Assembly (NCBI RefSeq): GCF_027887165.1
Contig: NC_077229.1
Span: 209,091,753-209,155,752, forward strand
Length of the DNA: 64,000 nucleotides
Reading direction: 5' to 3'
DNA from: Monodelphis domestica
Lineage: Eukaryota > Chordata > Mammalia > Didelphimorphia > Didelphidae
The position numbers were made by a program, and so were the translations under genes. Positions 1 through 12,619 of this stretch are shown here, piece by piece; positions within the stretch are counted from its first letter, which is position 1; every line of letters begins with the position of its first letter. The notes beneath the pieces were generated by a model. It did not search any database. It worked only from the letters and a program-made list of their open reading frames with translations, and was not told where the DNA came from.

Positions 1-2667
1 TTCTACCAAACTCCTTTTATGACACAAACATGGTAATAATTCCAAAGCCAGGCAGGCCAAAAACAGAGAAAGAAAATTATAGACCAATCTCCCTAATGAA
101 TATAGATGCAAAAATCTTAAATAGGATACTAGCAAAAAGACTCTAGCGAGTGATCAGAAGGGTCATCCACCATGATCAAGTAGGATTTATACCAGGGATG
201 TAGGGCTGGTTCAACATTAGGAAAACTATCCACATAATTGACCACATCAACAAGCAAACCAACAAGAATCACATGATTATCTCAATAGATGCAGAAAAAG
301 CCTTTGATAAAATACAACACCCATTCCTACTAAAACACTAGAAAGCATAGGAATAGAAAGGTTGTTCCTAAAAATAATAAACAGTATATATCTAAAACCA
401 TCAACTAATATCATCTGCAATGGGGATAAACTAAATCCATTCCCATTAAGATCAGGAGTGAAACAAGGATGCCCATTATCACCTCTACTATTCGACATTG
501 CACTAGAAACACTAGCAGTAGCAATTAGAGAAGAAAAAGAAATTGAAGGCATTAAAATAGGCAAGGAGGAGACCAAATTATCGCTCTTTGCAGATGACAT
601 GATGGTCTACTTAAAGAATCCTAGAGATTCAACCAAAAAGCTAATCGAAATAATCAACAACTTTAGCAAAGTTTCAGGATACAAAATAAACCCACAAAAG
701 TCATCAGCATTTCTATATAATTCCAACACAGCTCAGCAGCAAGAACTAGAAAGAGAAATCCCATTCAAAATTACCTTAGACAAAATAAAATACTTAGGAA
801 TCTATCTCCCGAGACAAACACAGGAACTATATGAACACAACTACAAAACACTTTCCACACAACTAAAACTAGACTTGAACAATTGGAAGAACATTAACTG
901 CTCATGGGTAGGACGAGCCAATATAATAAAAATGACCATCCTACCCAAACTCATCTATCTATTTAGTGCCATACCCATGGAACTTCCAAAAAAATCTTTT
1001 TACTGATTTAGAAAAAACCATAACAAAGTTCATTTGGAAGAACAAAGATCAAGGATATCCAGGGAAATAATGAAAAAAAAATACAAAGGAAGGTGGCCTT
1101 GCAGTTCCAGATCTCAGACTATATTATAAAGCAGTGGTCATCAAAACAATTTGGTACTGGCTGAGAGACAGAAAGGAGGATCAGTGGAATAGACTTGGGG
1201 AAGCAACCTCAGCAAGACAGTATATGACAAACCCAAAGATCCCAGCTTTTGGGACAAAAATCCACTATTTCATAAAAACTGCTGGGAAAATTGGAGGACA
1301 GTGTGGGAAAGATTAGTTTTAGATCAACACCTCACACCCTACACCAAGATAAATTCAAAATGGGTGAATGACTTGAACATAAAGAAGGAAACTATAAGAA
1401 AATTAGGCGAACACAGAATAGCATACATGTCAGACCTTTGGGAAGGGAAAGACTTCAAAACCAAGCAAGACTTAGAAAGAGTTACAAAATGCAAAATAAA
1501 TAATCTGGAATACATCAAATTAAAAAGTTTTTGTACAAACAAAACCAATGTAACCAAAATCAGAAGGGTAGCAACAAATTGGGGTACAATCTTCATAAAA
1601 ACCTCTGACAAAGGCTTAATTACTCAAATTTACAAAGAACTAAATCAATTGTACAAAAAATTAAACCATTCTCCAGTAGATAAATGGGCAAGGGACATGA
1701 ACAGGCAATTCTCAGCAAAGAAATCAAAACTATTAGTAAGCACATGAAAAAGTGCTCTACATCTTTTATAATCAGAGTGATTTAAATCAAAACAACTCTG
1801 AGGTATCACCTCACATCTAGCAGATTGGCTAACATGACAGCTATGGAAAGTAATGAATGCTGGAGGGGATGTGGCAAAGTGGGGACACTAATTCATTGCT
1901 GGTGGAGTTGTGAATTGATCCAGCCATTCTGGAGGGCAATTTGCAACTATGCCCAAAGGGTGATAGAAGGCTGTCTGCCCTTTGATCCAGCTATAGCACT
2001 GCTGGCTTTGTACCCCAAAGAGATAATAAGGAAAAAGACTTATACAAGAATATTCATAGCTGCACTCTTTGTGGTGGCCAAAAATTGGAAAACGAGGGGA
2101 TGACCATCAATTGTGGAATGGCTGAACAAATTGTGGTATATGTTGGTGATGGAATACTATTGTGCTAAACGGAATAATAAAGTAGAGGAATTCCATGGAG
2201 ACTGGAACAACCTCCAGGAAGTGATGCAGAGCAAAAGGAGCAGAACCAGGAAAACACTGTACACAGAGACTGATACATTGTGGTACAATTGAAGGTGATG
2301 GATTTCTCCATTAGTGGAAATGCAATGTCCCTGAACAAACTGCAGGGATCTAAAAAATACTATCCACAAGCAGAGGATAAACTGTGGGAGTAAAAACACT
2401 GATGAAAATCAACTGCTTGACTACAGGGGTGGAGGGGATATGACTGAGGAGAGACTCTAAATGAACACTCTTATGCAAATACCAACAACAGGGAAATGGG
2501 TTCAAATCAAGAACACATGTGATAACCAGTGGAATTGTGCGTTGGCTATGGGAGGGGGAAAAGTGGTGGGAGGCTGGGCGGGAAGGAAAAGAAAATGATC
2601 TTTGTTTTCAGTGAATAATATTTGGAAATGACCAAATAAAATAATGTTTAAAATTTTAAAAAAAATT
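1..2667 (+). mobile_element. L1 LINE, 3' part (ORF2 RT to poly-A)
   Basis: This is the 3' portion of a marsupial L1 whose 5' part lies outside the window. It matches the L1 at 30335-36844 almost base for base from 34174 on. The frame at 362-1006 encodes the reverse transcriptase palm with the FADDMM motif and the conserved GVKQGCPLSPLLF block. Further pieces at 1301-1747 and 1825-2103 encode the ORF2 C-terminus with the Cys-containing segment (CWRGCGKVGTLIHCWWSC). Several frameshifts and stops separate these pieces, so ORF2 is dead. The 3' UTR carries a G-rich purine tract near 2550-2590 and ends in an A-rich tail near 2640-2667. Confidence 0.95.
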
Positions 2668-2689
2668 ACAAAGTTTAAATTCCTTTTTA

Positions 2690-3353
2690 GAAGAATTTTA
2701 GGTAAAGAAAGATGCTACCTCTCTGAATCCAGAAACTGAACTTTTGGAGAAGACACCATGAAGAAGCCTCCAGACCACAAACTGCACAAGAATGAACTTT
2801 GCGTGTGGTTGATTGAATATTTATTTGTATGTATACTTTCATGACAGAAAGGGGACTGCCCTCTAACTGGCTTTTTGTCAATGTGTCTAGCAGTTATTGG
2901 TTTTGTTCTTTTTTTTCTCTTACCTTCAAATTATTGTAATCTTTAAGTTGATTATGTTTTCATGATCCTTTTTGGGGAAATCTTTCCCAATAATAATCAA
3001 ATGGAGAAATGTAAAAATGGACTTGAATCCAGGACTTCAATCCCCAGAAGTCATTGGTCCATTTCCCCAGAATGCTTTGTAATATCACTGAATTCTCACC
3101 TGAGCCAAGATCGAGAAGGGGTATTTAACCTGATTGGAAAGGCTTTTGCGGGCTTTTTCCTGTTTCTGCTTGTAAACATTTCATAATGTAAGTGAGGTTG
3201 TCTAGGCCCCTGGGCCTAGACACCTGCTTTCTTATCCCTGTATTTTCTTTAATCCTTAATCTTCAATAAACATCTAAAAATATAATACTCCTTGCAGAGA
3301 GAAACTAATTTCTACCTGACTCAGTTTCCCCCCTAAATTTTAATCTTAACACA
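2690..3353 (+). mobile_element. Probable old solo LTR
   Basis: No coding potential is seen. The segment has LTR-like order: a TATA-like ggtatttaacc at about 3120, an AATAAA signal at about 3264, and a 3' end in cttaaca. The 5' border is unclear and no target duplication was found. It could also be another non-coding repeat. Confidence 0.4.
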
Positions 3354-5224
3354 TATAGGTATGTAAATTTGTATATACGTGTGTATATATATGTATACAC
3401 ATACATGGATTTTCCCATCTTCCTCATCTTTTTCAGTCACATGTCCTTTACCATTTTATTCCATTAATATAAATCTGTAAAAAACACCATATACATATAC
3501 ACACACACACATTTCCAAATTAGATTGATGTTTACATTATCGAGTGAACTTTAATGTATTTTCCTATTCAGTATAAAGAATAAGATTTGTTGAGCAAAAC
3601 CATACCATGAAATGATATCTTCTGATAAAAAAAATTACCTACCTATTAAGTTGAAAATTGAATTACAAGTTCCTTTTGGGAACTCCTTTTGGCAGACTCC
3701 TTTTTCCCTAAAATTAGGAAGATTAGGTGAATGGATTAGTAATGGACTTTATTTCTCTTTTCTTTTCTTTTCTAAACTGTTAGGTCATTCCACAGGGTAC
3801 ACATCTTAACATTATGAGACCCCACTGTCTTTCTTTTTTCAAGATTATGATGTCCTCTCTTTCTTGTTAAGGCTACCTATATAAAATCTTCAGATTCTTC
3901 TGTGTCTTAGTTGATAAAAAATCAAGGTTAGATTATGGCTTTCTCTCAATCATAAGTTTTTTTCATATCTGAAAGGCAGGAGAATAGGTCATCTTGTTCA
4001 CATAATTTTTGAGGTACAGTTAATTTTTCTTTTTTGTAGCTTTACATGTAGCAGACATGTTCCCTTTAAGGGATCTACCTTTCTTCCTTTGGAAAATAGA
4101 ATTTATAAAGCAGCCCCACAGTAATTTAACTAGCCTGGTCCACCTGTCCTGGAGGGAGATGGGTTGGAGAATGAGAAATGTATGAGAAATGTATCTCCAA
4201 ACCCCAAGATTCCGTCGGAGGTTAAGATGTAAACAGATAGCACATTGTTGGGTTTTAGAGAAGGAAAGAGCTAAATTAAACTGACTGAAGATACATTTCT
4301 GAAGTGATACAAGGATAGAAAGTTCCCACAGCCACTATGAGACTCTTTGTGTATAAGGATGAAGCTGTGTACCTGGGTGTATAGCAGATGCTTTCATAAG
4401 AAAAAAGACCCTGGTCTGGAGGTTCACTTTTGAGGTGGAAACACATTTTAAAAGGATCACAGTCCTCAAAGTAGTTTTCTTATGTGGGGTACTTGCTTCC
4501 CTTTGGGATGGATGACTACATTCTAGTGCTGAAAAAATCAGAAAAAGGAACTGAGCTCCTGGGTACAGAGTTGGAAGATGCAAGATCTGATTCCAGTGTA
4601 GGAACCCTCTGAGTATTAGAGCGGTATCAGACCAGGACAGATATTTTTAGTGATTAAAGCTCTTTTCTCCATATAGCCCAATGGGGAAGAAGAGCAGCCA
4701 TATAAAAAATTTTGATAGTGGATATGATGAGCAGAGGGCTTACTTGTAAAGAGCATAGAGGAGGTAGAGGAAAGAGGAAAATTTTCTGGAGAATCTGTAT
4801 GGTTCTTGGAGTCGGCTAGGCTAATCTGGGTGAAGGTCAAATGGGATGGCAAATGGGAACCTGTCTCTTTGCACTATTGAGTGGAGTTTGGGGCCTACAA
4901 GAGGACTGCTGGTTTTGTCTAAGGGAAACCCTTAAGTAAGGGGAATGGTCCCCTGGGACCATTCTCATGAGGTTTCTTCTATCTTTGTCAAAGGAATGAG
5001 AAGTTCTCCAAGGGTACCTGTACCCTTTTTGTTGGAAGAGAGCCTCTGACATACATTCAGTTAGAGAAGATCCTAAGGAAACAATAAATGTGGGCCATTA
5101 CTATGATTCCCAAACTTTTGAGTTATTATTCAATTTGCCCTGGAGAAAAGGAACAGTCAGCTTAATTAAGGGATCCATTAGCATATGTAATCACTATCAC
5201 TCTAATAATCAGGGGACAAGAACA
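3354..5224. other. Unassigned AT-rich sequence
   Basis: No gene or clear repeat is recognised. There are short TA/CA-rich patches near 3370-3510. The short open frames have no recognisable product. Confidence 0.5.
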
Positions 5225-5345
5225 ACAAATATTTACTTAATACTTATTGTTGGTGGGGCCCTGTTCTAGATGCTATGGGTTACACTGAGTGTTATAAGAT
5301 ATATTCCTGCCCTCCAGGAATGTGTAATATAGTTGAAAAACATAC
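5225..5345 (+). repeat. Ancient interspersed repeat fragment
   Basis: The segment follows the old mammalian pattern 'tactt..tg..gg..ccctgttctagatgctatggg...cctgccctccaggaatgt', which recurs at 24780-24930. The family (L2/L3/MIR class) cannot be fixed by eye. Confidence 0.4.
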
Positions 5346-7059
5346 AATGTCAGAGCCATTGCCACAACACTGGTGATGGTAATAAATAAAATTAATGATT
5401 TTTCCTTTTAAAAATTAATTTTATGGATACCTTTTGTCTTTAAAATTGTAGTCATTCCTAGATATACCAACCATTCTATCCAATCCAAAGAAACTTTCCT
5501 TATATCAAAGAGAAAAAATCAGCATAATCAATGCACACAGTAATTGTTCTTGATTCCATAACTGTAGTCCACTATCTTTCTATCAAAAGAAAGGAGATAC
5601 TCCTCTACCTCCCAGGACAAGAATGGTCATTGCAATTAGTTATTAAAAGACATAATAAGAATATCTCAATTTACTCTACTTTTTGTTTCATTTTCATATT
5701 CTTTTCACTTATAATACTGAAGTCATATATATTGTTCTCTTGCATTTACATAATTTCCCTCTATATGGATTTAAGTTTTCTCATATTTCTGCATATTCAT
5801 TTTTCTCCTGCCTCAATCTATTGGCATTCACTTTTTTATGAGTGTTGTGCCATCACAAAAAAGTCCTGCTATAAATATTGGCTTGTATAAGGCCTTTCTT
5901 TCCGTTTTTTTACCTCCCTGGCAAATAAGCTCAAGATTTCTGCGTCAAAAAGTAAGAATAATACATGGCTTTCCCCTCCCAATTCCAAATTGTTTTCTAA
6001 CACAATTGGACCAATTCATATTATCACTAGAATTCTCCTATTCCCTCTCTTCCTCAAATACAATCTCTCAACCCCCATGAAACTGAAAGAACTGACTAGT
6101 CTGATCCATTCAATTTAACCTCTATTCAATAAGCAGCAAACAAGATATCTGGTAGCCCCATATCCATATAGTTACAATTGCACTTTCTTTTTAAAGCTTA
6201 TGTTTGTTAGGGAAATGTTGATTTATTCTCAATCTTTGATCCATTTCAAGATGGTTGAATTTGGTCCATAGTTCTTTCATGATATGTAAAGAATATTTTC
6301 ATTCAAACTGGCAGAAGAATCCTAAGAGCTTAAAAGATGAGATAAAACATTTCCCTCCTTTAGGTATAGAGACTGATGTTGCCCAATTTTGTTTTTTAAA
6401 ATAGCACCAATATTCTTTACTATTTGTGATTGTCTTTTTAAAAAAAAAGCCCAAACAACCCCATCTCCCCTGCAACTCTGAAGTCTAGGGGGTCTCATTT
6501 AGACACCTAAAGCTTATATATGAAAGGCTGCCTCTTATGTAGACCATTGAGTATGCCCCCTTTTCTTGCCTTTTTTTGCCCATGATCATATTCCACATTT
6601 GTTTCAAATGATTCTATTACATTATACACTCCTGAATGTCTCCCTACCTATGACATCAGAGCTTGAGTGAAAATCTGACCTTTCTCATGTTCTGCTATCT
6701 TAAGAGACTGTCTTAGTTTGATAGTGGTTGCTACCAAGTCATTTCCTAATGACAAGAAAAAAGCTATGGATATCTGAGCCTGCTAAATCCAAGGCAGTCA
6801 TCTCTAAGGGACCACAATTGACCCACTTTCTTCTTCTTAATATGGGTAGACCGCCTGCTTGTATGAGTTCCTGGCAACCACTCTGATCATATCTTATGTT
6901 TTTGGTTCCTATGCTTTTGCCCCAGAGATTTTTCCCTCTCTTTTCTTAAGTTAAAATGTTCCATTAAAAAGATCTATTGCTTCACACATACCTAGTTTGT
7001 TTAATTCTTTTGAGAAATCATCTTGGAGTCCTAACATTGCTACAAAGGAGTGGAACACT
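5346..7059. other. Unassigned AT-rich sequence
   Basis: No recognisable gene or repeat is seen. The frame at 5531-5890 is low-complexity hydrophobic sequence from AT-rich DNA and resembles no family I know. Confidence 0.5.
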
Positions 7060-8720
7060 ATTTTCTGCAATGCAAATATTTTTAACAGAAGAAAATAGGA
7101 TGGAGGGAAATACACAGTTAGTAATCATACATGTAAATATGAATGGGATGAACTTATCCTTAAAACAGAAGCGGATAACACTGTGTTTATAAGAGACACA
7201 CTGGAAACAAAAAGATACACACAGTTAAAATAAAGAGCTGGAAAAGAAACTATCATGTGTCAGCTGAAGTAAAAAAAGCAGGAGTAGCAATTGTGTTCTC
7301 AGATAAAGCAAAAACAAAAATAGACTTAATTATAATGATGAATAGGGAAACTTCATTTTACAAAAAAGGAATCACAGAAATGAAGTAATATCAACATTTT
7401 ACAGTAAGTTTCTCTGATAAAGGTCTCATTTCTCAAATATATAGAGAACTAAGTGAAATTTACAAAATAAAAGCTACTCTCCAATTGATAAATGGTCAAA
7501 GGACATGAATAGGCAAGTTTCAGAAAAATTCAAAGCTATCTATAGTCATATGAAAAAATGATTGAAATCATTATTGATTAGAGAAATACATATTAAAATA
7601 ACTCTCAGGTACCACCTCACACCCATCAGAAATGACAAATGCTAGAGGGAATGAGGAAAAAATAGGTATAGTAAATGAATTATTGATGGACTTATGAACT
7701 GGTCCAACCCTTCTAGAGAGTATTTTGGAACTATGCCTAAAGTGTTATAAAACTGTGTACACTCTTTGACTCAGCAATATCATCATTAAGTCTGTACCCT
7801 AGTCAGAATAAAGAAAAAGGAAAAGGATTTATCTTTACAAACATATTTATAGCAAGTCTTTTCTTGTGGTGGCAAAGGATTGAGTATTGAGGAGATGCTC
7901 ATCAATTGGGCAATGGGCAAACCACTTCAATATCTTTGCCAAGAAAACCCCAAATGGACTCACAAAGTTCTGGACACAGCTGAACAAAAAGTATTTGTGG
8001 AATCTGTTCCTTTCCTCCTTTTATACAACTTGCATATATCTAGACCAAGATGAGTGATTTGGGCCACTAGATTGGGATGGAGTCATGTTCCTGTTTTCTG
8101 GTTAGCAGGGTCTTATTGTGGGGCATTGTTGATTGGTTAGACTGCTGTCTCAGTCACAGTAATCTAAGATCCCATCTTTACCATAATGACCATAAGGGGG
8201 AAATTGAGCCAATTATGATGATGCCCTAGCTATGTGAGAAAAGAGAAAGACGTATTAATGTGACTGAGTTGTTTGAAAGGATTTGTAGCTGTACATTTGA
8301 AGTTTGAGACTGATAAACTATAACTGGCCTTCCAGTTTACCGCCTATCTTTTATCATTCTGTATATCCATATTCTGCAGGACCTGAACATATTTGTAAAT
8401 CAATAGCCTAATGTTGTTTTCCTCCTCAGAAAAACTCAGTTGAGGAATGACTGAACAAGTTGTGGCATTGGATTATGATGGCATATGATTGTATTATGAA
8501 TAGGGGGCAGTTTTAGGGGGAAAAAACCACCATGGTTAGACCTATATGAATGGATGTAAAATAAAGTGAGAAAAATTGAAAGAGCAATGTATATAGCAAC
8601 AGTAATGTTTTAATGATGATCAACTGTGAAAGAGTTCACTCCTTTGATCAATATCATGATCCAAGATAATTCCAAAGGAATTATAGGGAGGAAATATGAT
8701 ACATTTTTAGGCTTTCATAA
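7060..8720 (+). mobile_element. Old degraded L1 fragment, internally deleted and interrupted
   Basis: Near 7060-7370 the DNA encodes the start of ORF2 (endonuclease, with a recognisable VNMNGMN stretch). At about 7380 it jumps to the ORF2 C-terminal part (tctctgataaaggtctcatttc onward), so most of ORF2 is deleted. The L1 text stops near 7917 at catcaattgggcaatgg and resumes near 8433 at cagttgaggaatgactgaac, a diverged repeat of the same words. This suggests an insertion of about 510 bp with an imperfect target duplication. It is far more diverged than the L1s at 1 and 30335. Confidence 0.75.
7918..8432 (+). mobile_element. Insertion in old L1, with RTE-tail-like SINE sequence
   Basis: The first 75 bases (caatatctttgccaagaaaa...) match the RTE/BovB-type 3' tail used by marsupial RTE-mobilised SINEs. 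The remaining 430 bases are unassigned. Imperfect flanking duplication in the L1 supports a single insertion event, but the element could be composite. Confidence 0.45.
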
Positions 8721-9088
8721 TTTGTTAAATAACATATTCCTACAACAGCACCTGAGAGGACTGCCCTACTGGCAGGACTGTATCCTAAGAATTTCTGGGA
8801 CAATCACTTCTTTCAACACTCCACTTCTTACCATATCCTATCCCTAACTCCCAACCAGGTCCTTATTCTTCCAAACTACCCAGCAGGCATTTTGACTAAT
8901 GTGGTTGAGGGAAGGGGCCACAGGAGGAAAAATTTCCATAGGAAAAAATGCTAGTTGCCTCCAGGGAGAGAACAGATGAACAATTTTCTCACTTTATCAT
9001 TTTGTTTTTTCAAAATATGGCTAATATGGAAATGTGTTTTGCCTGATTTTACATGTTTAAAACCCTTTATATATAAAGGGTTTTTACA

Positions 9089-9094
<6 letters not shown>
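8721..9094. other. Unassigned sequence
   Basis: No gene or repeat is recognised between the L1 fragment and the (TA)n array. Confidence 0.4.

Positions 9095-9181
<87 letters not shown>
9095..9181. repeat. (TA)n microsatellite
   Basis: About 43 uninterrupted TA units. Such arrays are self-complementary and can extrude as cruciforms. The length is likely to vary between individuals and between assemblies. Confidence 0.98.
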
Positions 9182-9182
<1 letters not shown>

Positions 9183-9939
9183 TTGTGACCTGGTGGCTAT
9201 CTATAAGATAGATAGATTGAACCAAAGTTATCCTTCGATATAAAACTTTGTTCTCTTGAGGATTAGTGGCAGGGATATGCTGTTAACAACAGATCCTCTT
9301 GAAAAAATATATGCAGGATACACTTTTCAGTTTAATCTTCATTATTAATATTTTCTCCATCACTTTCTTAAGTCTCCATAATCTAAAATGATAAATCAAG
9401 TCCTGATTTAAAGAGTTTGCCTGTTTCCATTGTGTAAATACTCACAATGAAAATTTAACAACTGGGTCTCAAGAACTGATTTAAATTGGCTTCAGCACAC
9501 TGTTGGTTGCTGAAACCTGACATAAGTCTGTTGGTGTTATTTTTCATGAAGAAGGAAGGGTTAGGTCTTCTTGGAAATGTGTGTTACACACAACTGCCCT
9601 CTACTGGATGGACTGTGTCAGGACTCCTGGAAGATTTATCTGTTAGCATTCATTTTTTCCCCTTCTCTTTCCTTCTCCTCCCTTCTTTCTTTTGTATTTC
9701 CTTCCTCTCACCTCTTCTCCACTCCTCTGTACAAAGGCTCCTTCACAAAATGGCTACACAAACGTCCTGCACAAATTTTGCACATCTGTATACAAAACTA
9801 AAACAAACATATTGGTCATCTGTGTAGCAGGGGTGGTTAGGAAAACTCCTGATCAGTTTGATGGATTCTTTCCAACCAATCTGATGAGATTAGAAGGCTG
9901 AATTGATGCCCTCTATCACTATCTCCTCCTAAGTCCTTG
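9182..9939. other. Unassigned sequence
   Basis: A pyrimidine-rich patch lies at 9655-9730. No gene is recognised; the short frames over it reflect the CT bias. Confidence 0.4.
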
Positions 9940-11475
9940 TCTCCCATGAAGAAGTTGTCCTTCCCCTCAGCATCTTTTTACCTACAAGTGATCTCATTCC
10001 TTCTCATCTAGCAGATTGTCTCCCTCTATCTTTAATCTTTACCTACGATCTTTAATCTTAACCTATCCATTGACTGCTTTCCTACTGCCTACAAATATAC
10101 CATGTCTGCCCCATCCTTAAAAAAATTTCCTAACTCAGTTGATTCCTAGGATTATTATCCCATGCTTTCCTTTTCTTTTGTGGTTAAATTCCTTATGAAG
10201 GCCATCTATAATAGGTGCCTCCATTTTTCTCCCTTCTCATTTTTCTCAGTAATTCCTTGAAGTATGGCTTCTAACTTCATATATATAAATTGTTCTCTAA
10301 AGTTAGCAATGACCTAAAAGTCAAATCTAATGGTGTTTTCTCAGTCCTTATCCTCTGAGTCCCTCTGCAGCTAAGAGACACTGTTGATCGCCCTCTTCTA
10401 CTTGATACATTTTCTCTCTAAGTTTTCATGAAACTTCGCTCTCTTGGTTTTCCTCTTGCCTATCTAACCACATCTTCTTAGTCTCTTTTGCTGGATCTTG
10501 ACCTTGGTCAAACCTTGTAATAGTGGATGTCCCCCAGAGCTCAAAGGTTCTGAAAGGTCCTTCTTGTATCCCTCTATATTTCTGTTGATGATCTTATCAG
10601 CAATAAATATTTGTGGAGATGATTCTCAGATTTGTCTAGCCCTATTTTCTTCCTTGACTTGTTCAGTAATTCACATTTCCTTCTGTGGTATCTGCCTGCA
10701 GTTCCTTATCAATATTTTTGTGGGTGGACACCTGAGAAGGAGAATGGAGACTGAGGGGAAAATATATGAAGAGATTAAAGAGAGAGAGCATATAACAAAG
10801 GAACAAAGAGTCAGAGACAAAGAGTTAAAACACAGGGCTCCAACATGTTCCTCTGATGGTATAGAGAGAGCTGCATATGCTCCCAAACTTTTTACTGAAG
10901 AATCCAGGAATGTGGAGTGGGAGGTAGCTAATGAACATGTGACATGGCATAGGATTTAACATTGATTCAGTTGACAACCACATGATCAAAGAGGAGGTTA
11001 GTAAAACATGTGACTTGAAATGAAATGTGGTCTAACAAGGTAGGAGCTAGGACCCCATGGCAACTAATGTCCTGCTCAGGAATTTTTTTGTCTTTTGGAC
11101 TGTTGATTTGGAAATACAATAATCAAGAAGTAACATGACCATGAGTCTGGTATATGAACACATAGGGTACAATATCAATACATCAATAATACTTTCAAGA
11201 TGATAATATACTTGGGATGCTACACCTTCTTTTTTAATTTCTCAAAAAGAATGTCTCATAGACATGTAAATTCAACTTGCCCAAAACTGAATTTGTTATC
11301 TTTCTCTACAAACTTTCTCCTCTTTCTAATTCCCTGATTACTGTCAAAAGTATAACCATCCTCCAAATCACCCAAGCTCAATCCTTTTTTATTCCTTATT
11401 CTTTCTCCATCTCCTTCCTCCCAATATCTAATCAGTTGACAATTCTCTCACTTCTCCTCCTGGCAAATTATTAGT
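9940..11475 (+). mobile_element. Ancient L2/CR1-clade LINE, RT region, interrupted
   Basis: Around 10381-10640 the conceptual product retains the L2 reverse transcriptase signature in order: TVDRPLLLDTFS, a serine-rich stretch, then a VPQG-like block (gtggatgtcccccagagctc) and an ADDSQ-like block (gatgattctcagatttgtct). The text resumes at 11225-11475 with the L2 words for MSHRHVN..CPKxN. Roughly 540 bases between (10690-11220) are unrelated. The copy is heavily decayed, as expected for a family inactive since early mammals. Confidence 0.7.
10690..11220. other. Unassigned insertion within the L2 fragment
   Basis: This block separates the two parts of the L2. It contains a purine-rich segment (10760-10830) and a 153-codon frame (10498-10959) that runs from L2 into it and has no recognisable domain. 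It could be an old LTR or non-autonomous transposon. No terminal repeats were found. Confidence 0.35.
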
Positions 11476-11848
11476 TTTTCCCCCTAGCAAATTTTAGCAG
11501 AAACACATAGCATTGACATTATTATATCCAAGATTGTGAAAGTAAAAACAACAACAACAACAAATACATCAACATGAGAGGCTAGAAGATTGTGAAAGTG
11601 ATCTGAAATTAAACTCAAAGTCAAGCCATGATATAGAGAATGGTGATGAAGCCTAACTTTCCCAAATTCCATTACAGTGTAATTAATGCTATGGAACATA
11701 ACTTTTTATTGTTGTAGTAAGAGTTTTCTATAAATATATTTCCATAATCATATAGCTAATCATCAGGATCTAGTAACTTAGCAGATAAAGGAAAATGTTC
11801 TGAAGGAAAGAAAGAAGCTTCATGGAGTGTGTACCCATCTGTTCACTG
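11476..11848. other. Unassigned sequence
   Basis: AT-rich DNA between the L2 fragment and the PGAM1 pseudogene, with a short (CAA)n patch near 11550. No gene is recognised. Confidence 0.4.
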
Positions 11849-11886
11849 GCCTCCTTGATATCCGCTGCCCAGATTTTTTGCTCTCT

Positions 11887-12619
11887 ATGACTGCCTACAA
11901 GCTCATGCTGATCCGCCATAGAAAAAGCACCTAGAACTTGGAGAATTGCTTCAGTGTTGGACACTGGAAACTCCAGCACAGTGGCTAAGTGCTGTGAGAT
12001 GCTGGATATGAATTTGATATCTCGTTCCCATCTGTCCAGAAGAGAGCAATTCATACCCTTTGGATAGTACTAAATGCCACTGGCCAGATGTGGTTGCCTG
12101 TAGTGAGGACTTGGCGCCTCAATTAAAATCACGATGGAAGTCTGATGGGCCTCAACAAAGCAGAGAGGGCTGCTAAGCACAGTGAAGCCCAGGTCAGGAT
12201 CTGGTGAGGATCCTACAGTATCCCACCACCTCTGATGAAGGCCAAAAACCTCTTCAACAGCAGCATCAAAAAGAACCTGAACCATGTTGATCTTACTGAG
12301 TATCAATTGCTCTCCTGTGAGAGCCTGAAAGATGCCATTGCCTGGGCTCTACCCTGCTGGAATGAGAAAATTGTTTCCCTGATCAAGGAAGGAAAACATG
12401 TTCTTAGTGACATGACCTAACCTTTGAGGGATTGTCAAACATCTTGTGAGTCTTTCTAAAGAAGCAACCATGGAGCTGAATCTTCCCCCTGGCATTCTTA
12501 TTGTGCATGAGTTGGACAAGAATCTGAAACCCATCAAACCCATAGAGATCCTTGGAGATGAAGAGTCAGTGCCTAAAGCTATGGAGTCCTTGGCAGCCCA
12601 AGGCAAGGCCAAAAAGTGA
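11887..12619 (+). pseudogene. PGAM1: Processed pseudogene of phosphoglycerate mutase 1
   Basis: The parent enzyme interconverts 3- and 2-phosphoglycerate in cytosolic glycolysis. The copy starts at the parental ATG (M-T-A-Y-K-L-M-L-I-R-H; the parent has AAYKLVLIRHGES) and can be followed in order without introns: the [10 protein letters not shown] region, [44 protein letters not shown], and the end [14 protein letters not shown] then TGA. Translation is broken by several stops and small indels, and the catalytic RHGES motif reads RHRKS. The span is 733 bp against 765 bp for the usual 254-codon gene. Lack of introns marks a retrocopy. Sequence beyond the stop (to about 13340 or further) is plausibly parental 3' UTR. 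No poly-A tract or target duplication was pinned down. The identification is firm. Confidence 0.93.

Noticed and set aside
8955-9188. 77-codon frame ending in a Tyr-Ile repeat
   Set aside because: The C-terminal half is translated (TA)n microsatellite.
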